From the NCBI GenBank assembly GCA_016858145.1, contig JAEHOE010000005.1, positions 806,001 to 870,000 of the forward strand: a DNA stretch of 64,000 bases, written 5' to 3'. Positions 21,259 to 31,532 of the stretch are shown here, piece after piece. Both the position numbers and the translations under genes were made by a program. This stretch comes from Edaphochlamys debaryana (taxonomy: Eukaryota > Chlorophyta > Chlorophyceae > Chlamydomonadales). Numbering within the stretch: position 1 is the stretch's first letter; the number at the start of each line of letters is the position of its first letter. Below the pieces are notes generated by a model, which did not search any database, had not been told where the DNA came from, and was given only the letters and a program-made list of their open reading frames with translations.

Positions 21259-22462
21259 GACGAGGAACGCAGCTGTGCGGTTGGAGGCGCATGCCTTGGA
21301 GGTGTCGGGGTGGGCAGGCGTAAATGAGCTTTGACATGTCAAACTATGTCGGATGTCTTCTGTGCGCTTGCCCAACTTCGGATACCGGTGTGCTGCGGGC
21401 ACGTCAGGGAGTACTGTGACTCTGGCATGAAGACCCACAGACGGAGGTGCCACACGACCAGCTGACACAGCTGCGCCACTCCTTGTTGACGTGCTCCTCC
21501 GGCTGGCAAAACGGCGCAGCTGGGCCGCGATGTGTCCATGTGCTCTTGCGCTCCCTGGTATTCCGGGGTCCAGCCTCTATTTCACGGTACCAGCGGCCGG
21601 CAGTCCCGGCACCACAACACCGGTTCTGGGCTCCTGGCATGCCTCGTGCACTAACATAAACCTGAAGGCCAAGCCTTCAGGCCTCCCGCCCAGTCCAGCC
21701 CGCGCTAGGAAGAGTGGAATGACCTCCAGCCCCCTCCAAGCTCCAACTTTAGGTTTGACCTCCGACCTCCAGCCCCTCCAACCCCAGGTTTGACCTCCGA
21801 CCTCCAGCCCCTCCAACCCTAGGTTTGACCTCCGACCTCCAGCGCCCTCCAACCCAAGAATTGACCGCCCTCCGCATGGAGTCGCCAGCCTGGCCACAGG
21901 CGCTGGCCTTGTCTAGAAGGAGGACCTCTGCACCTCTCCACTTGCCACACAGCCGTTCAGCAAGCAGGACAGGCGCTCGAGCCGCTATCCTCATTGACGC
22001 CAAGTATCCAACGCCTCAGCTGGCATCAGCAATGAAACCACCTCACAATGCCCACCCCACCCCACAACAGTTCACAGCCATCCTGCAGTCACATGTAAGC
22101 ACCCTTCCCGCCAAACCCAACAGCCCGCCTCACGAGAGATGAACGCCTGTAAGCCAAGGGCAGCCGAGTCTGGAATGCCGCGTTGTTTCCACCAGCACCT
22201 CCAGCCCACACCCTGCGGCGCCACGCCACTGGCCCCTTGGACGTGAACCACAAGCCTGCCATCGGGCCCATGACGCAAAGCCAAGGAGGCACTCGAGGCC
22301 GTCGCCCCTGCGCAAGACCGTACCCGCCGCTCTGCGCCCAAGCTTAGGCGCACCAGCACATCCTCGCCGCGGTTGCTTCCGTCCACCTGCGCAGCCTCCC
22401 AGCTGTCACCCCGCACCCGCCACGCCGCAGGCTTCATCCCCGCCTTCCCTCCGCTTTCCCCC
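21259..22462. other. Convergent intergenic region (WD40 gene / L17)
   Basis: 1.2 kb between two tail-to-tail genes, containing a 35-bp minisatellite and TGTAA motifs on + at 22093-22097 and about 22148-22152 that could end the WD40 transcript. No gene is supported. Confidence 0.4.
21719..21855. repeat. 35-bp minisatellite
   Basis: The module 'aggtttgacctccgacctcc' followed by 'agcccctccaaccc' starts at 21751, 21786 and 21821, a 35-nt period with about 3-3.5 copies and few changes. Confidence 0.85.
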
Positions 22463-23429
22463 TCAGGACAGCTTCTTCGCCTCGACCGGCGCGGTCGGGG
22501 CTGCCAGCACGGCCGCCGCGGCCTTGACCTCCAGCCGGTTCTCCTGCGTGAGGTACTGCTGCACGGCGGGGGGCAGCAGCGGCGAGGGCTGGCGCGGGCC
22601 CTGCCCCAGCTGCTGCCGTATCCACGCCTGGACGGACAGAGGGTCCACGGGCCGGACGGCGGGGGCGGCGGGGCGCAGCTCGCCGGGCCGGTCCACCAGC
22701 CTGGCGACGGGCGAGGCAGGGAGACGGGGGGAGAGGGGGAGCGAGCCCGGGGTCAGAAACATGCTGACAACCTAGTGAGGGGGCCGGCGATCCCTGAAAG
22801 GGCCTTCTCTACTTGACATGGATGCGCCCATAACGGCGACCGCCCCTGCTCACTCGACGAAGGCCACAGGGGCAGCATCCCGGTCACGCCAGCCGGCCCG
22901 GACAAGCCGTGTGAAGCCGCCCGGCCGTTCCCGGTACCGCAGTGCGAGCTGCGTAAACAGCTTGTGCAGCTCCCGGTCTGTCCGCACGATGCCGTGCGCC
23001 TTGGTCCACGCGTCGCGCGTCCCCTGTTGGACAGGTGGGGGCAAGCGGGTCAGGCACTGGGTTGGGCGTGCCCGAGGGCGGTGGTCGTCTGCCTGCACCG
23101 CTCCAGGTCGCATCAACATGCCCACGATGCATGCTTTGCAAAGCTATAGGTGCAGGCCGCACCTGCTTCCCTAGCGTGATGACCTGGTCCGTGTATCGCT
23201 GCAGCGACTTGGCCTTTGCCAGGGTCGTGCGTATCCGCTCCTTCTCCAGCAGTTGTGTTACCATGGTCCTGCGAGGAGCGTCTAGTAAGCCGACCCGACA
23301 CCATCGCGACCATTGCCTGCACGCGCCGAGCCAGCCAAGCTACGCCGCTCACTTCATCATGCTAACTCGGTGCTCCCATTTCCGATTGAGGCGGTTCCAG
23401 TTCCCCAGTCGCAAGCGCACGCGGGCCAT
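22463..23429 (-). CDS. MRPL17: Ribosomal protein bL17, organellar (probably mitochondrial)
   Basis: Large-subunit ribosomal protein near the peptide exit tunnel. Four exons in transcript order: 23429-23353, 23268-23163, 23023-22854 and 22700-22463, all GT-AG and in phase, 196 residues. The core follows bL17: RKWEHRVSMMKTMVTQLLEK, then RIRTTLAKAKSLQRYTDQVI, an ELHKLFTQLALRYRERPGGF segment, and DAAPVAFVELVD across the exon 3/4 junction. The N terminus lacks a long plastid transit peptide and matches plant mitochondrial L17 (short basic start, then MSM..TMV). After the L17 core, about 75 residues of Pro/Ala/Gln-rich extension are not part of the bacterial protein. The ATG lies head to head with EPSP synthase, 287 bp away. 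Confidence 0.9.
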
Positions 23430-23716
23430 TGTGGACGTGCAGCAAGTGCCAGCAAGGTTTGAGCTCTGTAGCCGTCGTTATGGTGGAGGGATGTGAAGCG
23501 AGTGCGCGGGAGTGCAGTTGGCGGAGTGTGGGAGGTATGTTGGGGCTCGGGGGCTGCGGGGGGGTTTAGGGCCAGCCGTGTCGCCGATCCGCGTGGGGCT
23601 GCAGCGGTACTTTCCGTCCAGAGCGGCCGGTAAAGGTTCCTTTCCACTGTGTACAGCAGCGTGCGTGCTGCAACCAGACCGGTTTACAACAGTTCGGCCA
23701 ACAAAAGCCGAGCACC
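23430..23716. promoter_or_regulatory. Compact bidirectional promoter region (L17 / EPSP synthase)
   Basis: 287 bp separate the two start codons on opposite strands, so both promoters and 5' UTRs must fit here. No TATA box is evident. Inferred from gene orientation only. Confidence 0.4.
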
Positions 23717-26700
23717 ATGCAGCTCACTCAGCGCCAGAGCGTCCGCCTTGGGCGCACGGCCAGCTCGAAGGCGGCCCCCGTGCCCGTCTCTGTGCGCGCC
23801 CCGGCCCAGTCTGGTGCTCGCTCCGTGGTTGCGCCGTCGCCGGCTTGCGCGCCCGCGCCCGTCTCGTCGCGCGCTCGCTCCGTCGCGGTTTGCGCCTCTG
23901 CCACCAAGGAGAAGGGTGAGACAGCGCGCTCAATTGCGCATACAATTGGCGGCTTGGTAAATAACACGTTCTGTCGCTCCCGATGCAGTGCACGAGCTGG
24001 CGCTGCAGCCCGTGAAGAAGATTGAGGGCACTGTCAAGCTGCCGGGCTCCAAGTCGCTGTCCAACCGCATTCTGCTGCTCGCGGCTCTGTCGGAGGGCAC
24101 CACGCTGGTCAAGAACCTGCTGGTGCGCCATCATCTCCGCAGTCGCTGCGCTTCCCTGCTCACTTTGTCCACCCCTCGCTGTCCCTAGCAAAACCCCTGA
24201 TGCGATGCGGTCATGCAGCAGTCAGCACGGGTGACCCAGATGCGGTGACAGACGGCCTCCGGGCCCCGACCTCAGCCCCCCACCCTCGCTCAGCCCCCCC
24301 CTTCCAGCGCACCCAGTCGATCTGATCAAGCCAGATCCTCACAGCCCTCCCCACACCCCTTGCCGTCTGCACACCACAGGACAGCGATGACATCCGCTAC
24401 ATGGTGGGCGCCCTGAAGGCGCTGAACGTGAAGCTGGAGGAGCGCTGGGAGCAGGGCGAGATGGTGGTGCACGGCTGCGGCGGCCGCTTCAACTCCACCG
24501 GGGCGGAGCTGTTCCTGGGCAACGCCGGTACCGCCATGCGCCCCCTCACGGCTGCCGTGGTGGCGGCCGGCCGCGGCAAGTGAGCCGGGCAGGGTCACGG
24601 GCCTGGGCGGCGTGGGGCTTGGGAAGAGGTGGAGGCCAGGACCGGAGGCGAGACGCTAGAGCTGGTTGAAGAGTGAGGGTAGGAAGCGTCGGCGGACGGG
24701 AATGGAATGAAAGCCAGCGCGAGCGCCACTCGGGCGTTTCGTTTCCCCACCGCGCTGTTACCTCGTCTGCGGGGACCACGTCCCCCGCAGTATGCATGCT
24801 CCCTAGCCCCGCTGCCATTGCCCGCCAACTCGATCCACTTCCCGCTCTGCCCCGCAACCGCCCTGCCCCCGCCCCACTGACTCCCCGGGCCCCCGTCTCC
24901 ACCCCCGCCCCCCACCCAAGGTTCGTGCTGGACGGCGTTGCGCGCATGCGTGAGCGGCCCATCCAGGACCTGGTGGACGGCCTGGTGCAGCTGGGCGTGG
25001 ACGCGAGCTGCAGTATGGGCACCGGCTGCCCCCCGGTGGCCATCAACTCCAACGGCCTGCCCACCGGAAAGGTGGGAGGGTGGAGAGGGGCTGGGGAAGG
25101 GGAGGGAGAGGCGGGATGGCAGGGAGGCAGGGAGGGATGGGAGGGAGCCAGGAAGGGATGGCAGGGAGGCAGGAAAGGATGGGAGGGAGCCAGGAAGGGA
25201 TGGGAGGGAGGCAGGAGGGGATGGCAGGGAGGCAGGAAGGGATGGCAGGGAGGTAAGAAGCATGGGAGGGAGCCAGGACGGGATGGGAGGGAGGCAAGGG
25301 CGGGGCGCGGAGGAGGGCGGGATGGGGGAGGGCGGGAGGCGGAAGTCCAAGGAACGGATACGTTGGGACGAGCTGGTGCCGTTGAGAAGGAAGGAGCTCA
25401 GGAGGACGTTTCCCAAATCGAGAGGAGCCCGTTGAAGTGGCCTGGGGGCGAACCGAGCAGCATCAGGGCAGCGCTGGCCGTGCTTTCTCACCGCGTAAGT
25501 GTAGCAGTGGCCCTACATCGCCCGGTCATGGCGGCAAGGTGCCCTTCGGTGCGCATCAGGCGCCTCGCCTCGCGGAGTCCCTCATGCTGTCATGCATGGC
25601 CGCCGTCTCCCCCGCCACCCACAGGTGTACCTGTCCGGCAAGGTGTCCTCCCAGTACCTGACCGCCCTGCTCATGGCCGCGCCCCTGGCCGTGCCCGGCG
25701 GCCCGGGCGGCGACGCCATTGAGATCATCATCAAGGACGAGCTCGTGTCGCAGGTACGACGCTTGCGTACGGCAGGGGATGGGGATGCCAGCTCGGTGTG
25801 CGGAGGCATCCTGTCTGCCTCCTCCCTGGATGTCAATCTGTCAGCACCCTTGTCCCCTCCCTGCCTCCCCCCCCCAGCCCTACGTGGACATGACCGTCAA
25901 GCTGATGGAGCGCTTCGGCGTCAAGGTGGAGCGCCTGGACGGCCTTCAGCACCTGCGGGTGGGGCGGGGAGGGGAGGGGGAGGGGGTGGGGTGGGGGATG
26001 GGGATGCGAGGGAGCACAGAGGCCGGAGGGCTGGCGAGCCGAGGGGGGGAGTCAGTGCATGTCAGCGGGCCGGGGCACAAGGGTTGGGAGGAAGGGGCAG
26101 GGCTTGCTCGCTGGGGGTGCACGCCGTGCGAAACCCAAACCTGCCAAGGCGGACGCGGGCGTACCCATCGTGAAGCAGTCTTGGCAGCTTTCGTCCCCTT
26201 CTCCTCACCCTCATCCCACCCCGAAACACCACCCACCCGGGCTCCACCCCGTCCGCCCCTACCGCACCCTGTTCATGCGCACGCGTTCACCCCTGCGCTC
26301 CTCCGCGCCCCCCCCTCTCCGCCGCAGATCCCCGCGGGCCAGACGTACAAGTCCCCAGGTGAGGCCTACGTGGAGGGCGACGCCTCCTCCGCCTCGTACT
26401 TCCTGGCGGGGGCCACCATCACCGGCGGCACCATCACCGTGGAGGGCTGCGGCTCGGACTCCCTGCAGGGCGACGTGCGCTTCGCCGAGGTGGGAAGCGG
26501 GGCGGGACAGGGAAGGGAAGGTGACGGAAGGAATGCGGGGTAGCGGGCCCGAGTCAAAACAGCGAGGGGCCACACCGCCAGGACAAGACGCATACCGGTA
26601 CTCACCCCTTGTGCTGCTCTGTCCCGCCCCCAGGTCATGGGCCTGCTGGGCGCCAAGGTGGAGTGGAAGCCCTACTCCATCACCATCACGGGCCCCTCGG

Positions 26701-27515
26701 CCTTCGGCCAGCCCATCACCGGCATCGACCACGACTGCAACGACATCCCCGACGCCGCCATGACCCTGGCGGTGGCGGCCATCTTCGCCGACCGGTGAGC
26801 AGGGGCCCAGCGACTTGCTCGGGGGTGGCGTTGCCCCTGGCGCTAGCTCGATAACCGACCGCCAGTACCGGTACCAGCTCGTGGGGCTAGCTCCTGACGC
26901 CAACGAAATGAGCGATAGCGAGGGACTTTCGGGAGGTGGAGAGTCCAGAGTCGAGAGGCCCCTTCAAAGACGCCTCCTGTGCCCTGCCCTCGGCTCTGCC
27001 CTGCAGCCCCACCGCCATCCGCAACGTGTACAACTGGCGCGTCAAGGAGACGGAGCGCATGGTGGCCATCGTGACGGAGCTGCGCAAGCTGGGTGTCACC
27101 GTGGAGGAGGGCCGCGACTACTGCATCATCACGCCCCACCCCGACGGCCTCAAGGTGGGTCGTGGGCGGGATCCCTGGGGATGCTGGAAGCGTTTGGGGA
27201 TTGGGCCCGGTCCAGCTGGATGCGAGCCCGCCCGCGGTTGGATGGGAAGTCCCAGCGGGCTGCTTGCGCTAAGTGGATGCTGGCTGGGCGATGTCTGGTG
27301 CACATGACTGAAGTGTGTGACTCACCTTCCGTACGATTGCCGTACAGGGCATCAAGCCCAACGTGGCCATCGACACGTACGACGACCACCGCATGGCCAT
27401 GGCGTTCTCGCTGGTCAGCGCCGCGGGCGTGCCCGTGATCATCAAGGACCCCGGGTGTACGGCCAAGACCTTCCCCACCTACTTCAAGGTCTTCGAGTCG
27501 GTCGCCAAGCACTGA
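23717..27515 (+). CDS. EPSPS: 5-Enolpyruvylshikimate-3-phosphate synthase (EC 2.5.1.19), plastidic
   Basis: Sixth step of the shikimate pathway in the plastid: transfers enolpyruvyl from PEP to shikimate-3-phosphate. Ten exons: 23717-23915, 23989-24122, 24380-24579, 24921-25071, 25625-25753, 25878-25958, 26328-26489, 26634-26794, 27007-27154 and 27348-27515. All are GT-AG and in phase, giving 510 residues, like other algal enzymes. Residues 1 to about 66 are Arg/Ser/Ala/Val-rich with few acids, a typical plastid transit peptide. The mature enzyme has the PEP/S3P-binding [10 protein letters not shown] (84-93), the class I signature [13 protein letters not shown] (155-167), a [16 protein letters not shown] segment, [24 protein letters not shown] and the C-terminal [15 protein letters not shown]. 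Nothing essential is missing. Intron 4 carries a polypurine minisatellite. Confidence 0.98.
25081..25345. repeat. Polypurine minisatellite in EPSPS intron 4
   Basis: About nine imperfect copies of a roughly 21-nt unit of the type 'gggatggcagggaggcagga'. The + strand is almost pure purine over about 260 nt. Confidence 0.8.
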
Positions 27516-28881
27516 GCGGTGCTGTGTGCGAGGCCGGGTTCGGACCGTGTGGGGGGCGGAGGTGGCTGCCTGCGGGAGTGGCTGTAGGGCGGCAGGAGCG
27601 GCGGTGGAGCGAGCGGCTGGGCGCAAGCGAAGGGGGTAGGTGCGTGCCTGGCATGGCCTGAGAGGCGCTCGGTCGTAGTGGGTGTGGGGAGGGCGGAGTC
27701 GTGTGCGTGCGGCGGGCTTTATTGGGCATTGGGACTGCAGCAGGGGCCTGAGTAGAGTGGAGTGAGCAGGCCCCGGTCCGATGCCCAAGACTTGCCGGCT
27801 GGTGAGACGTGAGGCAGGGGCGGCATACCGGTATGTTGCAGTCGTGGCTGTGGTTAAGTTATGGTGGCACGGGTTCTAGTGGGCGCTGCAGATAAATGCC
27901 CTGGGTTGGGAGCTTGGTCTTGGTAGTATGGTGGTAGCGGCGCCTGGTGGGTGCCTGAGTGAGAGCGTGGACGTCCGTAGGAGGCTGGTGAAGCACACGG
28001 TCACCGTGGCTCCCTTCATGCCGTGTGGTTAGAGGAGCCGCAGGTGGGCAGGGCGTGGGCAGGCAGGGCTGCTGCAATAACGCGAACGTGTGCCCGGAAG
28101 CCATCCCAGCATGCGCCTCTCGGTCGCGACACCCATGATGTCCAAACGCCCGAGCCAGGGGGTCAAAACCGCCAAGGCAAGACATGGTCCGGCTCACCAG
28201 CTAAGAGGCCAGCAGTAGAACGCCGGGGCATGGATGAGTCCAGTGCGCTGGGCCAGCCCTACCGGATAGGGCTCGCTCACTTGCAGCTCGGCCGGCTGAA
28301 TGGAGGTCCAGGTGCAGGTGGCTTTCAGGAAGGGCTTGCACCGGGCCAATCGTCAGTTTTACACATATGGGTCACGAGTTCACACGGCTTCGCCATGCCC
28401 GATGCACATTCACAGCCCGATGACGTCTGAGGTCACGCGTCATGTCCGCTAGGGCCACGAAGCAGCTCACAGCGCGCGACATTGCTGTCCGCAACCCACC
28501 CCACCCCTTCACACGGCCGTGCTGCTATCCCGCCACCAGTTACCACTCACCGCTTTGAATAGTGATGCACCTCCACCCCCTATGACATGAAGCCTATGCC
28601 TCAGCCCGCATGGTGATGTGCGCGCCAGCTTACCGCAGGCCCCCCCTCAGCCCCTGAGCCCACTTCCCCATGCCCCACCTCTGCCTGTGTGCCTCCCGCT
28701 TGAGCATTTGCCCTTTCCCCTGCACCGTCACCTTTCCCGCGCATGCGCAGCTCTACGCATGGCCCTAAGAGCAGAAACTGAATCCGGTCCGTACCCTCCC
28801 CATCTCCCCCGTTGGAGACCGCACGCCACCTGCGCCGCTGCGCGAGCATGCGCTAGACGCCAGGTCTCCAGCTCCTGCCGC
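27516..28881. other. Convergent intergenic region (EPSPS / tetraspan gene)
   Basis: 1.37 kb between the two stop codons. A TTACA at 28359-28363 (TGTAA on -) lies 520 nt beyond the tetraspan stop. No clear TGTAA was seen on + for EPSPS. No gene is supported. Confidence 0.4.
28359..28363 (-). terminator. Candidate poly(A) signal TGTAA for the tetraspan gene
   Basis: TGTAA on the minus strand about 520 nt after the stop; position-based. Confidence 0.3.
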
Positions 28882-31532
28882 TTATACGGCGCTCCCCAGG
28901 TTCTGCTGGCTGGCGCTAGCGCTCATGCCGCTGGCCTGGACGGGAGGCCGCGCCACCTGCAAGGGTTCCCAGCAAAGAGTTGACCTCAACCACCATCTGC
29001 ACGACCCAATCTACACCGCCACGCAACGTATCCGTACCCAAGTGGCGGCAGCGGCCAGGCACCACCCCGCCAGCTACCGGTACACGTCTTCCCCAACCCA
29101 ACTCCACACTCGACCCGGGATACAGCCAGCACCCAGTGCACCTGCTCCCCGCGTCCTCACATTCAGCTCACCTGCGCCTGCGCCATCATGGCCGCCATCT
29201 GCATCTGCTGCTGGTGTTGGAGCGCCTGCTGCATCTGCGCCTGCTTGGCCAGCAGCGGCATCGCGTCCTGCTGGTACGCCTGGGCCGCGTACATGCCGGA
29301 CGCGGGCGCGGTGCCCAGCGCCAGGTGCGTGGCGGCGGTGTCCACGGCGGCCCGCTGCGCGCGGAGCAGCAGCTCACGCTCGCGCTTCGTCTTGGCAAAG
29401 TCCGCAACGGCGTTCATGAGCAGGAAGCTGGCGCCCACCCACAGCAGGAACGCTCCGGCCACCACGTTGTCCAGCGCGCTGTACGCCTTCTGCACGAAAT
29501 GCAGCGCCGAGCCGATGTCGTCCTGGTTGCACACGCAGGATGCCTGGGGAGGACGGGGGCCCGTGAGGGAGGAAAGGCGGCGTGGAGGGGCTGGCCAGGG
29601 CAGGGCAGCAAATCCTAGACAGCAGCTCGGTGCCAAGGCCGGGCCGAGCCGACCCACATCGCCGCGGCCCACAACCGACCGGCATCGCTCATCCAAGCCG
29701 CCACAGGAGTCGAGTAGTTAACCCATACCAGCCGCGCGGCGTGTCCGACGCCCTCAAAGTCATGTCATGTGGCCGACCCACATCGGCAGCGCATAACCTA
29801 CACTGGATACTCGGCTCCTTACGACACCTCACCTTGACGAGGAAGTCAAAGACCTCCAGGTTCAAGCAGTAGGCTGGGCACAGGCCAGCTGGGAGGGGCG
29901 CCGGCGAGATAGTCGCGTTGCTGGGCGAGGGGGCAACCGCTCCGGGCGCCAGGGGCGGGGACGCCAGGGCAGGCGGCGGAGAGACCGAGTTGTAGAGCGC
30001 GATCTGGTTGCTGGTGGTCACAAGGACACCCTGCACCACAGCACCGCAGAAAGACAATGGCCTTGCTCAATCCAGCGCAAACTTCACCGTAATGCCCTGC
30101 GCAACCCATGTGGGGAGTGGGTCGGACTGGACCCCTTGCCAGCCCCTCCCCCCATACCTGCACGGTGTAGGCGGCGCCGTACCACAAGCAGCTCCCGAAG
30201 ATGACAAACACGAGCCAGAAGAGGATGATCCACCATAGCGCGCACAGCACGGCCTGGGTACCCAGCCAGAGCCAAGAACCGCAGACAGCCTTGCCTGGCG
30301 AGGTAGGGAAAGACAGGGTTCATACGCACATGCCCATGCCAGCAACGGCACAGCTCATATGCGCAAACGACCATGATGGGAACCGGGGCTAGGGGTGCTT
30401 ACCACGCTGGTCGACCGCCTTCTCCAGGCAGGTGCGGCAGCCGGACATGAGGACCATGACAGCTGTAAGCACGGTAACAGCAGGGTAAGGGTAGTAAACA
30501 GCTGTCCCCGGAGGTGGGTGAGCTTGGGGAGAGGGCATCGCTACGTGGGGGACGCCACCGTCGGGACCCCCCCGCGCCCCGGGGGACCCAGCACTGGCAG
30601 CTTCACTTGCCTGCCATGATGCTGGTCACCACCACGGCACCTACTGCCGCGCTATCAATCGTGTCCAGGTACCCCTCGGCCTCCACATGCATAGCCGTGA
30701 GCGCAGCCCGGGTGTTGCTGTATGCTGTGTTCTGGCCGGTGGCCCTGCGGATGGCGACACGGTGCAGGGGTCAAACACGACGCACCGGGGACTCTGCCCC
30801 GTCTCCCGCACCTACCACACGATCACGCCCACGAAGATGAACAGGAAGGCTATAAGGGCCACCCATGGCACGTAGGCGAGGTTCTTCTTCCTGCGGTGGC
30901 CCGCGTGATTCGCGGGAGTCAGCGCCTCGCTTTGTCGGCTGTCACGAGGCCTGCCGTCATGGCCATCAAGCAGCTGAGCAAGAGTTCCTGCCTTGCAATG
31001 GTTTGGAGGTTATGCATCTTGCCGCCTGACGTCCGCCTTCAGAAGCTTGCAGCAGATGAGAGCCTTCCACAAGCGCCTCAAGTCAAGCGACACCTACTAA
31101 CGGCGTATGCGGTACCGGGCCAGTATGGGCGTTATCGAGGTGTTTGCCGGCGGGTTTGCCCTCAGCTTTCTGACAACCTTGACTTTGGCCCATGCGGGGG
31201 CCGACCCAGCCCATCCCGGGGGACTTCACCAACCGGCCCACCCAAACTCGCCCCCCGACCGGCGCGTCGCAAGCACAAGGACTCTCCCTTCGTATGTAGC
31301 CTCTCTCACGGGCGACCCGCGACCGCGCTCAACGAACCAGACATGCCACCGGTCGGGCCTGCCAGTCTCCCGCCCGCGCGGCTTGTCGTAGTGACTTAAT
31401 CGCCTAATTGGCTCTTACCAGCATGTCGATGCGTAGGAAGAGCCTGGAAACTGAGTCCCGCCCACTCCGCACTGCGGTCCTGAAGCTCAGCGCCGCAAAC
31501 GCCTTTGCAAGGTCGTCCGCGAAGGTGAGCAT
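28882..31532 (-). CDS. Four-TM membrane protein, proteolipid protein/M6-like architecture (5' end uncertain)
   Basis: Exons in transcript order: 31532-31419 (tentative first), 30973-30816, 30744-30611, 30462-30403, 30294-30158, 30030-29833, 29543-29172 and 28956-28882. Phases agree throughout, giving about 415 residues. The third intron uses a GC donor (CAG|GCAAGT), needed to join TSIMA to AVMVLM inside one helix. Four hydrophobic helices are clear: VPWVALIAFLFIFVGVIVW, AVGAVVVTSIMAAVMVLM, AVLCALWWIILFWLVFVIFG, and VVAGAFLLWVGASFLLMNAV. A Cys pair follows helix 2 (CRTCLEK), and the large loop before helix 4 has CPAYC...CVC. The C-terminal tail is Gln/Met/Ala-rich. The layout recalls the animal PLP/DM20/M6 family, but sequence identity is low and the function is unknown. 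The last 75-nt exon was chosen because the preceding in-frame stop overlaps a perfect donor. Confidence 0.6.

Noticed and set aside
25081..25345. Regular repeats as a possible CRISPR array
   Set aside because: Units are contiguous purine-rich minisatellite copies without unique spacers, inside an intron of a nuclear gene.
29163..29165. Stop codon at 29163 as the end of the tetraspan gene
   Set aside because: The TGA overlaps a perfect donor (CAG|GTGAGC) and an in-phase exon with a good acceptor follows at 28956-28882. It remains a fallback if the intron is not used.
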